DNA from: Thermoproteota archaeon
GTDB taxonomy: Archaea > Korarchaeota > Korarchaeia > Korarchaeales > Korarchaeaceae
Reading direction: 5' to 3'
Length of the DNA stretch: 64,000 nucleotides
Assembly (NCBI GenBank): GCA_027492205.1
Contig: JAOZFN010000008.1
Span: 1-64,000, forward strand
Made by a program: the position numbers and the translations under genes. Below, in pieces: positions 40,904-50,900 of this stretch (its first letter is position 1; each line of letters begins with the position of its first letter). The notes under the pieces are model-generated. The model had not been told where the DNA came from, searched no databases, and saw only the letters and a program-made list of their open reading frames with translations.

Positions 40904-43438
40904 ATGAAGAGATACGCGATATTTGCTGGGGTGCTGCTGGCCGTCCTGGCCCTCACCATGGTGCCGGGCGGCGTCTACGCGGTTCCCCCCGCGCCCGCAG
41001 AGCCCTCCACCGTCTGGAGCGATCCAGCAGATTGGTACATGACCGTCCAGGGCCTGCTCGACAGCGACTTCTACGCCCTTTACCCCTTCGAGCACGACAA
41101 GAGCCTGAAAATCGGGTTCAGCAAGTACGGCGAGATGATAAACGGCGTTGAGAACGTTGGCCTCGAGTACTGGACCGTCGACCCCTTCGCCCCGCCGGCG
41201 GGCAGCGACCTCGGCAGCGTCCCCAAGAACCTCTGGCTCCAGGGCTGGCTCATCAACATAACCTACACCCACGTGACGTTCGGAAGCAGGAACGTCTGGG
41301 CCATGGCCCAGTTCTCCGACGCCGACTCCTGGGGAGGCCCCTGGATCAGGGTCGACTTCCCCGGCGACAACGACTCGACCTACGGCCCTGAGGACCCGAG
41401 GGATCCCGGCTACATCCAGGACGAGACCCCGTACATGGCCTCCGGCCTGGTCCACGGCGGCAGGAAGACCAACGGCACCGCCATAACCTACCCGATCAAG
41501 GTGCTCTACGCCGGCCCCAGGAAGTTCATAGCGGTCCTGACCACCGACCTCTACGACCACATCGGCTACCAGACCGGCGACACCTCCAGCGACGTGCCCC
41601 TCGTGAGGATAGTCTTCACCATAATCTTCAACAAGGTCAAGAAGCAGGTCATAATACTGAAGGACATAAAGAGCATCATACCCGACAAGACGATGATCGG
41701 CCAGATGTTCGTCCAGTTCAGCAACAGGGGAGAGGTCGACCTGGGCAACGAGGACGTCGGCTACAAGGCCTACGCCCACTTCTACACGGCTGGAACCTGC
41801 GGAGCTGAGGACGCCTCGAGTGAAGGTCAGACCACGGTTTACGGGACCTCCTGGGAGCTCGGGCAGACGGCCTCCCCCAGCTCGGCCACGTGCTACGGGC
41901 CCGAGCCCAACAGCGAGCCGGACACCTTCGACGTGGCCCAGGTGATCAACCCGAACGTCCAGCCATCCGGAGTGGTTTGGTACGCCGCCTTCTGGCCCAG
42001 CCTCTCGGACTGGACCATCGACGGCTGGCCGATGTACTGGCGCTCCATCGACGCAGGCGACAAGCACTACATCGACCTGGCGACCGCCACGCCGCCCGAG
42101 CCGGAGATACCCTACTACATAGGCGAGTGGGACTTCTACCTCGACGACGTCACGGGCAACAAGGTCCAGTTCAGGGGAGTCACGGTCTACGGGGTCGTGG
42201 ACAAGCACGACGCCGACGACGCCAACATGGGGGCCGGCCACTTGAACGTCATAGACAGGGAGGCCATCAAGTACCTCCTCCAGGAGGTCTTCAACCCGTG
42301 GGACCTCAGGAAGGCCCTGAAGAACCCGAGCGACGACGACTCGACCAAGCTCAGCAGGTGGGTCGAGTTCTTCACCATCGACGACGTGAAGAACGGTGAG
42401 AACATAACGCTGTCCGGGGCGCCGGAGTATGGAGACTGGTACGCCTACTCGGACTTCCCGGAGAGGCTCGTGCTGATATGCGACGGCTCGGCGACCCTGC
42501 TCGAGCGCGACTCTAACTACACCGTCTATCCAGGGTACGAGAACATAACGCTACGCTCACCCGTGGTCTCGGCGATGGCCGATGGATGCATCCTCAAGGT
42601 GCTCTACTCGACCAAGGAGAACTACGACGGCGACACCTACTCCGAGGGCAGGTACGAGTGGATAGTGGTCGGCAGGGAGACCAAGGACGGCAAGCTCGTG
42701 CCCTCAGCCGCCACGCTCAGCGCCGCCATAGTGAGCGCCGCCGTGAAGAACAAGGGCTTCGAGACCTGGTACATGGGCATGGACATCCCGTTCCAGAGAC
42801 TGCCATACGTCATGTCCAACTTCGGCTCCCCGTACACGGACAAGGAGGACTTCTACTTCTACGGCGACCAGGGAGGAAGGCCCGCCCTCAAGGACCACTG
42901 GTGCAACCCGTTCGCCCACCCGATCCCCGTGGCCAGCGCCAACCTCATAGCCATAGGAGGTCCGCTCGCAAACGTCCTGACGGAGTACGTCAACGAGTTC
43001 GTGCCGGCCATCTACCTCAGCGGCCAGATAGCCAACGGGCTCAACGGCCACGTCGACCCCGACCTTGAGGGCAAGGTCCTGGCCAGCACCTGCTGGAGCA
43101 GGAACGCCTACAAGAACGAGGGCGACGTCCACTACGCCGTGATCGCCACCTACAAGGACCTCAACGGCACCGTGATCCTGGAGATCTGGGGCTTCAAGGC
43201 CGAGGACACCTACTGGGCCGCAGACTGGTTCCACGACTTCTGGCTACTCCCAGACTACAAAGAGTATAGCCTGCAGAACATCAAGAGCGGCATAACGGCC
43301 ATAATACTGGAGCTCGACTACAGCGAGTACTCGACCAACCACTACCCGGACACCAGGATAGTCGAGTGGCTCGGCACCATCAGCGAGACCACCTGGCCTG
43401 CTGCTGAGATTCAGCAGCCGCCGCACCCCGACCCGTGA
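40904..43438 (+). CDS. S-layer protein
   Basis: An 844-residue secreted protein. Signal peptide MKRYAIFAGVLLAVLALTMV, ending near A26. The rest is rich in tyrosine, tryptophan and aspartate with many N-glycosylation sequons (for example NIT, NGT, NYT), C-ending codons throughout as in highly expressed genes, and no internal membrane helix. It resembles archaeal S-layer glycoproteins by size and composition. It has no C-terminal membrane anchor, so it must be attached in another way. ATG 40904 follows GGAGGTGA. Many downstream genes could make its glycans. No named S-layer family recognised. Confidence 0.75.
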   Translation: MKRYAIFAGVLLAVLALTMVPGGVYAVPPAPAEPSTVWSDPADWYMTVQGLLDSDFYALYPFEHDKSLKIGFSKYGEMINGVENVGLEYWTVDPFAPPAGSDLGSVPKNLWLQGWLINITYTHVTFGSRNVWAMAQFSDADSWGGPWIRVDFPGDNDSTYGPEDPRDPGYIQDETPYMASGLVHGGRKTNGTAITYPIKVLYAGPRKFIAVLTTDLYDHIGYQTGDTSSDVPLVRIVFTIIFNKVKKQVIILKDIKSIIPDKTMIGQMFVQFSNRGEVDLGNEDVGYKAYAHFYTAGTCGAEDASSEGQTTVYGTSWELGQTASPSSATCYGPEPNSEPDTFDVAQVINPNVQPSGVVWYAAFWPSLSDWTIDGWPMYWRSIDAGDKHYIDLATATPPEPEIPYYIGEWDFYLDDVTGNKVQFRGVTVYGVVDKHDADDANMGAGHLNVIDREAIKYLLQEVFNPWDLRKALKNPSDDDSTKLSRWVEFFTIDDVKNGENITLSGAPEYGDWYAYSDFPERLVLICDGSATLLERDSNYTVYPGYENITLRSPVVSAMADGCILKVLYSTKENYDGDTYSEGRYEWIVVGRETKDGKLVPSAATLSAAIVSAAVKNKGFETWYMGMDIPFQRLPYVMSNFGSPYTDKEDFYFYGDQGGRPALKDHWCNPFAHPIPVASANLIAIGGPLANVLTEYVNEFVPAIYLSGQIANGLNGHVDPDLEGKVLASTCWSRNAYKNEGDVHYAVIATYKDLNGTVILEIWGFKAEDTYWAADWFHDFWLLPDYKEYSLQNIKSGITAIILELDYSEYSTNHYPDTRIVEWLGTISETTWPAAEIQQPPHPDP

Positions 43439-43459
43439 GGTATCACAGGGGAACTCTCC

Positions 43460-43503
43460 CCTCCCTTCTTTTCCCTTTTCTCTCTCCACTCACCTTTTTT
43501 GAC
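43460..43503 (+). terminator. T- and C-rich terminator after the S-layer gene
   Basis: Repeated T runs, CTTCTTTTCCCTTTTC at 43465-43480 and TTTTTT at 43495-43500, form a strong archaeal terminator. The next gene is on the other strand. Confidence 0.55.
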
Positions 43504-43621
43504 CTGGATGCCGGGCCGGCCTGGGCCAGCCGAGAGGGCCCATCCCCACGGCTCGACCCCAGCTCAATGCGCTGCGCGCCGGCGCGCTCCCACGCAGGCG
43601 CATCCGGTGGGCGGAATCCCT

Positions 43622-44803
43622 TCACAGTCCCCTCGCGCCGAGGATCGGGGCGCCCTGCGAGGACCCGACCACCTCGAGGTACACGGACAGCACCATCCCC
43701 GCGATCCTGGACCAGTCGAACTGCCAGGGCGGATCGGCGGTCACCCCACTGTCCAAGAGTCCGAGGGCCTCCCTGATGGCGGCCGATATCGAGCCGGGCT
43801 CGACCGAGTCGATCCTCGCCCAGAGGGGGTACCCCCTCAGGGCGTCTATGGCCCCGCCCACTGGCGTGGCCGCTATGGCCAGCCCGGCGGCCATGGCCTC
43901 CACCAGGGCGAGGCCGAGCCCCTCGGCCCTCGCCGGGTTCACGAAAACGTCGGCGGCCGCGAACAGCTCGTGGACCCTGTCCGCGGGGACCCAGGGGAGG
44001 ACGACGCCCGCCCCCCCGCCCTCGACTATCCTCCTGACCTCCCCCCTCAGGTACCCGTCCCCCGCGATCACGAAGAAGATATCGTCCTTCTCCCTCCTGA
44101 GCCTCGCGGCGGCCAGGGCCAGCTCGAGCGAGCCCTTGACGTCGACCAGTCTACCGGCGTAGAGGACTATCTTCGCCTCCTGCGGGAGGCCGAGCCTCTC
44201 CCTGATCTCCGCCCTCCTCCTTCGGGCCTCTTGGAACTTTGTGACGTCGACGCCGCCCGGTATGACCCTGACGCTCCCCGCGCCGTACCTCCTCACGTAG
44301 TCGGCCACGTGCCCCGATATTGCGATCACGGCGTCGACCCTCCCCAGCAGCCACCTGAGGACCGTCCTGTTGAAGGCCTCCTCCAGGAGGCTCGCCCCGC
44401 CCCCCGGGTGGAGGGCGTACGTCCCGTGGACGGTTAGTACCGTGGGGTAGTCCCCCAGGAGCAGGGCGGAGATCCAGGTGGTGGGGAAGTGGTGGCCGTG
44501 GACGTGCACCACGTCGGGGTCGAAGGACCTGACGGCGCCCACCAGCCTGTCCGGCCTGACGGGGATTCGGAGGCTCCTCAGGGTCTTTAAGACCAGTCCG
44601 GGTGGGGAGACGCAGCGGACCCCCGAGAATGGCGGGCCCTCGGATAGGAGGCCCTCGCTCCGTTGGCCACAACAGCCCACCACTAGCACGTTGCAGTTCC
44701 TCGACAGGGCGCGGGAGAGCCCCCAGACGTGTCTTGCAATCCCTCCCCAATCCGGCGGGTAGAAAGGGGTCACCTGGACGACCCTCAACTCAATCCCCCT
44801 CAC
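43622..44803 (-). CDS. GT4-family glycosyltransferase
   Basis: A 393-residue GT-B enzyme. N-terminal TPFYPPDWGGIARHVWGLSR, central HGTYALHPGGG and IPGGVDVTKF, and C-terminal ARAEGLGLALVEAMAAG with the E-x7-E motif (E294, E302). Retaining transfer from a nucleotide sugar in the cytoplasm, likely in assembly of lipid-linked surface glycan. It starts at GTG 44803; TTG 44788 is possible. Confidence 0.85.
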   Translation of the reverse strand: MRGIELRVVQVTPFYPPDWGGIARHVWGLSRALSRNCNVLVVGCCGQRSEGLLSEGPPFSGVRCVSPPGLVLKTLRSLRIPVRPDRLVGAVRSFDPDVVHVHGHHFPTTWISALLLGDYPTVLTVHGTYALHPGGGASLLEEAFNRTVLRWLLGRVDAVIAISGHVADYVRRYGAGSVRVIPGGVDVTKFQEARRRRAEIRERLGLPQEAKIVLYAGRLVDVKGSLELALAAARLRREKDDIFFVIAGDGYLRGEVRRIVEGGGAGVVLPWVPADRVHELFAAADVFVNPARAEGLGLALVEAMAAGLAIAATPVGGAIDALRGYPLWARIDSVEPGSISAAIREALGLLDSGVTADPPWQFDWSRIAGMVLSVYLEVVGSSQGAPILGARGL

Positions 44804-44828
44804 CCACGACAGATGGCCGCCTAATCAA

Positions 44829-46307
44829 TTATCTCAACCCCAGCCTGGCCTTAATCAACCCCAACAGGAGGGACCTCCTCTCCAGCTTGTCCGGAAGAGA
44901 TGCCCTCCCGCTCCCCTGAGCGTATAGGTCTCTCCCCTCCATGTATGCCGGGGGGGCCAGCCCCAGCATGCCGAGCGCGGTTGGCGTTACGTCCTCGACC
45001 CGGGCGTCCCCGTCAACCTCTAGCCTTTCGGAAGCTATCAAGACACCATAGAGCTCATGACTCCCCCCACAGACCAGGGGACTGGTCAACTTTCCATCGA
45101 GAGTCAGTCCCGGTCGAATCACGAAGTCCGGCTCGATCTCGATGACGAGGTCAGGTCCCAGCCCGACGCGAGGACCTGAGTATAGGTCTCTCGGATCGTG
45201 GATGTCCCTAACTATCTTAAGGCCCTCCCTCTCCCCCTCGGCCTCAAGGGCCCTGGCGATCTTGAGGGCCTCGCCGCTCATGGGGCTCCAGGGACCCCTC
45301 CCCGAGATCGCCACAAACCTGCCGCCTATCCCCATCGTCACTCCATCTCTCCCCTGAGAGCCGAATTCCTCCCTGAAGTGCATCGAGACCCCGAGCCGGG
45401 AGGCGGCCCTGAGCAGCTTGGGCAGGGCGGCCCTCGCCAGGCTGCTCGAATCGAACAGGTATCTGCCCAGCCCCGCCAGCCAGGATCCCAGGCCCCCCCT
45501 GATTCCAGAGTACAGGCCCGAGTGAATCATCCAGTTGAGCAGGAGAAGGGACCGCCGCGAGCCGTAGAACCCGTGATCTGACACCACCAGGAGGTGCTCG
45601 TACTCTACCCACTCCAGGGCCTCCTCGATCATGGACTCCACGGCCTCGTAAGTCATCATCACGTGTGGGCCAGGTTCTCCTGCCATCCAGAAAAGATGGG
45701 ACGCCCTGTCCGACACGGTGAATACCAGCGCGGCCAAGTCCCAGCTCCTTCCATCCAGCGCCCTCCTGAAGACCTCAAGCTTCTGCTTCTCAAGGTTTAC
45801 GGCCTCCTCGATTGCCCTCTCTGGTCTATCTCCGTGAAGCACGAAGGGATCGCCCGGGAGGTCGGGTACGTAGCCCCTTGGGATGATCTTATCCTCCCCC
45901 GGTGGGAAGACTATCCCACTCGAGGTCGGCGCTGGGAGGCCTGACACCAACCTCCCTAGCAGCGGCGTCGGCGGCCACGTCATGGGGACGTTCACTACTA
46001 CGCTCTTCATGCCCAAGTACGAGAGGATCTCCCAGAGCGTGGGGACCCTGAGGCTCAGGCTCGAGACCAGCCCCCCCTTGCGGTCGGAGAACTGATACAC
46101 CCCGTGTCTCCCGGGCCCGGTCCCCGTGAAGATGCTGGACCATGCCGACGCGCTGTTTGGGGGTATCGTGGATCTGAGCCTAGCCAGGGTGCCAGACCTG
46201 GACGCCTCACCCAGCGGCCCATCCGACCTGGAAAGGTAACGCCTAGCGGCCTCGTATTCCATTCCATCTATCCCGACGACTAGGAGCCTAACGTTGGACT
46301 TCCCCAT
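44829..46307 (-). CDS. alkaline-phosphatase-superfamily phosphodiesterase-like protein (first)
   Basis: A 492-residue enzyme of the nucleotide pyrophosphatase/phosphodiesterase (NPP) branch. Metal site VGIDGMEY, nucleophile S52 in PPNSASAWSSIFTG, GRHGVYQF, and metal ligands in VVSDHGFYG. Most NPPs have threonine as nucleophile; serine here is the alkaline-phosphatase choice. No signal peptide, so a cytoplasmic enzyme is likely. Expected to hydrolyse phospho- or sulfo-esters. Divergent from the next phosphodiesterase gene; TTAAATT near 46332-46340 fits a leaderless start at ATG 46307. Confidence 0.75.
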   Translation of the reverse strand: MGKSNVRLLVVGIDGMEYEAARRYLSRSDGPLGEASRSGTLARLRSTIPPNSASAWSSIFTGTGPGRHGVYQFSDRKGGLVSSLSLRVPTLWEILSYLGMKSVVVNVPMTWPPTPLLGRLVSGLPAPTSSGIVFPPGEDKIIPRGYVPDLPGDPFVLHGDRPERAIEEAVNLEKQKLEVFRRALDGRSWDLAALVFTVSDRASHLFWMAGEPGPHVMMTYEAVESMIEEALEWVEYEHLLVVSDHGFYGSRRSLLLLNWMIHSGLYSGIRGGLGSWLAGLGRYLFDSSSLARAALPKLLRAASRLGVSMHFREEFGSQGRDGVTMGIGGRFVAISGRGPWSPMSGEALKIARALEAEGEREGLKIVRDIHDPRDLYSGPRVGLGPDLVIEIEPDFVIRPGLTLDGKLTSPLVCGGSHELYGVLIASERLEVDGDARVEDVTPTALGMLGLAPPAYMEGRDLYAQGSGRASLPDKLERRSLLLGLIKARLGLR

Positions 46308-46451
46308 AGCGAGGAGCTCCCACCCACTCACAATTTAAGCTGCCTCGCCCCTCTGCGCCTCGAGCACGCTCAGCGGGACGGTCAGACGTGCAACGGACGG
46401 GAAAGTTTATCTGGCCTCCGTCAGAAGGCCCACCGAGGAGTCTTGAAGGGA

Positions 46452-47981
46452 ATGAAGGCTCTACTGATCGTGCTGGACGGCCTATCCGTTGAGGTCGTGG
46501 AGAGGGGCCTGCGGGAGGGGAGGCTCCCAACCCTCGAGAGACTGGGGGGGGTTGGGGCGACGGGCATACTTCGCTCCGCCGTGCCCCCGGATACCGCTGC
46601 CGCCATGGCCTCCCTGCTAACCGGGTCCGGCCCCGGGAGGCACGGGGTCTTTTCTCTCCTCATACCAGAGGCCAGGAACGGGCTGCTCAGGGTGAGGCCG
46701 GCCCAATACGCTGACATAAGGGTACCCACCCTGTTTGACTACTCCGCCCGCACTCGAACCTCCATGGCGGCCTTCGGGATTCCCCTCCTCAGCCCGGTCC
46801 CAGAGCCCCCGGGGGGGTTCGCGGTGCCGGGCTTTGCTTCGGCCCCCGGGTCGAAGGCCCGGCCGGCCTGGGTCGACGAGTGGCTTGAGGATGCTGGCTT
46901 TGAGGACGACGTCCCAAGAAGCTTCTACGGCCTTGATCCACACGATCAGGCTCGGATCTTGAGGGAGAGGATGAGGTTGACCGTTGACTTGTTCCTCCAG
47001 CTGGTCGAGGGGCTCAAGTCCCCCCCAAGGATCTCCATCCTCTGGCTTCCGGAGACGGACCGGGCAGGCCACACAATCTGGGATCACCGGGAACTCATGC
47101 TGAAAGTGTACGAAGAAGCGGACAGGGTGGTCTCCAGGCTGGTCGATCACTATGGTCTAGATGAGACCGTCATTGTCGTCACGGGCGATCATGGGTTCAC
47201 CTCCAGACTCTCAGAGTTCTTCCCGAACTATCTCCTCCTAAGACACGGCCTCCTCAAGCTCAGGGGAAAGATCCTCCCTGCCCTGAAGAGGATCACATCT
47301 CTGCTAGCCGAGTGGCTCGTTGAGACCTCAAGGGCGGTTTGGAACCTGGCAATCGGCAAGGGGTTCATATCCGAGAGGGAGAGGGAGAGACTGGCCATAA
47401 GGCTGGCTAGCCGGCTGGTGTTGGACTACCCAGACATCGACCTCTCCAAATCTCTGGCGTTTTCCATCTCAGACCTGGCCCCCTACGGAATGATCTACAC
47501 CCCCCGGGACATCCTAAACCCACCCGTGGGGGAGGATCGTCTGAGGGAGGAGCAGGACCTCCTCTCTAGACTTAAGGAGATAGAGGGGCTCGAGCGCTTC
47601 GTGGACGAGCTGATACCAGGGAGTCGGGTATATGGGACGTCCTGTCCCGGGGCACCGGCTATACTCTTCAAGACCGCCAGGGGTTACAGCCCGGTCGGTA
47701 GGCTGTCTGCCAGCGTGCGAGGCCCCTCGAGGGCGTCATCAGGCGGAATGCACGACATTATCTCCCCCATATTCATTGCGGGGCCGGGAGTCCCTGCCGG
47801 GAGGCTCGACCGCGTCGTGGGGATAGAGGATGTCTTTCCGACCCTGCTATCGCTCGCGGGTCTCCCGCTCTGGAGGGGGCTGCAGGGCAGGCCCGTGCTG
47901 GGTCAGGCCGAGGGGGAGGTAGACCTCGCCCGGGTGGCGGCGAGCAGGGCGATTAGGAGGAGGCTCAGGCCCAGGAGGTGA
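46452..47981 (+). CDS. alkaline-phosphatase-superfamily phosphodiesterase-like protein (second)
   Basis: A 509-residue NPP-type enzyme. Metal site LIVLDGLS, nucleophile T48 in PPDTAAAMASLLTG, then GPGRHGVFSLL and VVTGDHGFTS. Paralogue of the previous gene; the two share GTG-GPGRHGV blocks but are diverged. Its last 135 bp overlap the end of the converging giant membrane gene (47847). A TTG at 46443 is an alternative start. Substrate unknown; position among glycan genes suggests lipid-linked or sugar phosphates. Confidence 0.75.
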   Translation: MKALLIVLDGLSVEVVERGLREGRLPTLERLGGVGATGILRSAVPPDTAAAMASLLTGSGPGRHGVFSLLIPEARNGLLRVRPAQYADIRVPTLFDYSARTRTSMAAFGIPLLSPVPEPPGGFAVPGFASAPGSKARPAWVDEWLEDAGFEDDVPRSFYGLDPHDQARILRERMRLTVDLFLQLVEGLKSPPRISILWLPETDRAGHTIWDHRELMLKVYEEADRVVSRLVDHYGLDETVIVVTGDHGFTSRLSEFFPNYLLLRHGLLKLRGKILPALKRITSLLAEWLVETSRAVWNLAIGKGFISERERERLAIRLASRLVLDYPDIDLSKSLAFSISDLAPYGMIYTPRDILNPPVGEDRLREEQDLLSRLKEIEGLERFVDELIPGSRVYGTSCPGAPAILFKTARGYSPVGRLSASVRGPSRASSGGMHDIISPIFIAGPGVPAGRLDRVVGIEDVFPTLLSLAGLPLWRGLQGRPVLGQAEGEVDLARVAASRAIRRRLRPRR

Positions 47982-50900
47982 CCAGTGTGACGCAAGGCGC
48001 CTAAAAATGGCGAGGTGCACGAGGAAGGCCAGCAGCCCACCAGCAACCTCCGGGGCCCCAGGCTTCGGCTCCTCCCGGCTGGTCAATGGCGGGTCTAACC
48101 GGATGAGGCTGCCCGGAGTGGGCCTCACCTTCCTTAGAATCAGGTACCTGTCGACGACCTCAGGGACTATCTCTACCCCGCCCTCCACGATGACCCTCCT
48201 CTTCACGAGGAGGGAGGCTGTGTACGAGAGGAACTCCAGCCTCCTGGGTTCCTCAAAGACTGTTCTACCCTCCGTCATAACCTCCGGAGTTCTGACGGCC
48301 ATTAGACCCTCCCCCTCGATGCGTATCACAGTATCTCCCAAAGAGAACTCGAGCGTCCTCCCCTCAGGGCTCACCACCCAGATTCGAAGGTTCTTGGCGC
48401 TCGCCGAGAGTTCACTGGCCTGAATACAGACGTAGAGCCCAGATCCACACGATCGACCGGTCTCCCCGCCCAGGCTCAGGTTCAACACGCTGAGGGTCAG
48501 TCTGTCGGCCGCGAGCCCCGCGGCGGAACCCGGCGCCACGGTGAGCCGAATGTCCGCCGCCCTGAGGAAGACCTTCCCGACCGGGAGTAGGACTGCCGAA
48601 CTCGCCGTCAGAGTGGCCGAGTCTGCTCTCAACTCTCCTAAGTAGCTCAGGGTTCGGACGTTTCGCTCGACCTCTCTCTGCGAAGGCTCTGTTGGCGAAA
48701 TCGAGAGAAGCAACCCAAGTATTCCCTCGTCCCAGGACCCCTTGGAGTCCGCTGCGGGGGAGAGCAGCGGCTCCACATTCATCAGGTAAATCCTCCCTCC
48801 CCCCACGTCCATGGCCACCACCAGGGGGACCTCCCCCCCGGTGCCGACGTAGGTCGCCAGTAGCTCCACCCCCTCCCCGGGCCGAGAGCGTGGGACCTCA
48901 ACGGGCGCAGGCAGGGGGACCTCCTCACCGTCAACGCAGACGCTCGTCGCCCTGATCGTGCCTTGAATGGGTTCCAGCATCCGTTCTGAGAAGAACCCTC
49001 GTCCGCCCGATCTATAGACCACCACCCTCCCCCCCGACCTTGCGAAGCTCATCGCCAGGGAAGGGATGGCCCTTTCCCACCCTCCCTCCCCCTCCCCGGT
49101 CGCTGGATCAAACGTCAGAATGAGGGTGTGTGACCTCAGAATGACACCTAGATCGGGAAACAGGGCGGTCGTCAGCCCCCTCGTGAATCTGGCCAGCAGT
49201 CCGAGGAGCCTCAGGGACTCCGGTGAGAGCCCGTCCAAAGGGACCAACGCAACGACCTCCCCGTCTCCCGACACGGGCGAGTACCTGCTCAGGTTGTAGA
49301 GCAGGGCGTTCTCGCTCTCGTAGGCCGGCCTCATGTTCCTCAGCATGCCCTCCACGTAGGTCCCGCCCATCGGCCCAAGGTCCCTCCTCTTGTCGACGTA
49401 CAGGTAGGGGTGGGTGTAGGGCGGGGGCCAGTACATCGCGGCCAGGGTCGCCTCCGGGGTGTAGGCCCTCAGGGTGTCCAGGCTGAAGGATAAGGGCAAC
49501 ACGGACGCGGGGGGGTCGGCGAGCATCAAATCTCTCAGCGATCTGTATGTTACCGTGAGGGGATAGGAGAGGGGGTCCCGGTCGAAGATCAGCCTGAGGT
49601 CCCTGAGGACCTCTATCTCGGCCTCGCTCGGGGCGCTCGATTTGGCCAGCTTCCTCAGACCCGCGGTTCCGGCAAAGGCGGGGACAGCCTCCAGCACAAG
49701 CGTTGAGACCATAAGGGCGGCCAGGACAGCCCTCAACCTACCTCGACGGCCCCCTTCACCCCCCCCGGGGGGTCCGGTCAGGAGCAGCTCTAGTCCGCCT
49801 GCCCACGCAAGTACCGCCAGCAGCTTGATGAGGGGGATCAGCCTCCACTCCCAGAACCTCGTGAAGAAGAACATTACATTTACAAGAGATACGAGTCTGC
49901 CCAGGAGAATGACCCCGACGAGCAGGCCAAGTATCAGCTTGGAGCGGTCATCCCCCCACTCCAGGTGGGCGCTGACGGCCAAGGGGAGGGCCGCGCCAAC
50001 CAAACCCAGCAAGACGGGGTACTGATACCAGGGAACCACTCCAAGCTTGTTTGCCCATCCAGCCCCCTCCCCCGCGGTTGCCCAGAGTATCAGCCCGGAG
50101 ACCTCGAGACCGAACAGGGCGGAGAGCAGCAGGACTGCCCTCTTGCCGCTGGTCACCCCCCTGATGATCGGGGCCCCTAGACCGGGTAGCGCGTAAGAAA
50201 GGGACAGTATACCCAGCATGGCTCCCAAAACGATTATTTCCTGCCAGCTTACCGTGTAGAACGGGAGAGCGGTATCCAACAGGATCTGCGCGACCGCCGA
50301 CATCACTAGACCTGCGGTTATACCGAGCAGGGTTGGCCTGAGGTCTCTCCCCTTCTGGGAGAGGAGGGAATAGGCGGCCAAGGGTCCCGCGACCGCCACA
50401 GCCTCCCCCACGTGGGTGAGGTAGAGACCCGCGACCGCGGCCGCAATCATGGGGGTGAGGGCGCGCCTCAACCTTCTTCCGGAGAGGAGAAGCCAGATGA
50501 GAAAACAGAACAGCATTAGCCCCATGTACCTAGAGTCGTAGACCACCCCAAGCTGGTATACGTTGAAAGGAGTGGCCCTAAACACTGACACGAAGAAATC
50601 CTCTCCCCTGAACGCCACCCTCACCCACTCAAGACCGTCGGTGAGGAGCGAGACGTCTAGGAGGGCCGCGGTGAGCAGCGCCACCCTCTCCGACCGGAGC
50701 AGGGATCTTGCGGTGGAGTACAATGTAATGGGGGCTAGCGCGCTGACCGCAGAGAGGGAGAGCTTGACAATCTCGTCTCTTCCACCCGAGAACGCAATGA
50801 GGGCTCCCAGGTGGGCCCTGAGGAACGGGGGATACGTGGTCAGGAAGGGGAGTGGATTCCCGTAGATCTGGGGAGACCGCCAAAGAATCACGGAAGCCAC

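Noticed and set aside
40790-42241. 483-residue minus-strand frame across the S-layer gene
   Set aside because: No domain, valine/glycine/proline-rich; the plus-strand frame has a signal peptide, ribosome site and sequons.
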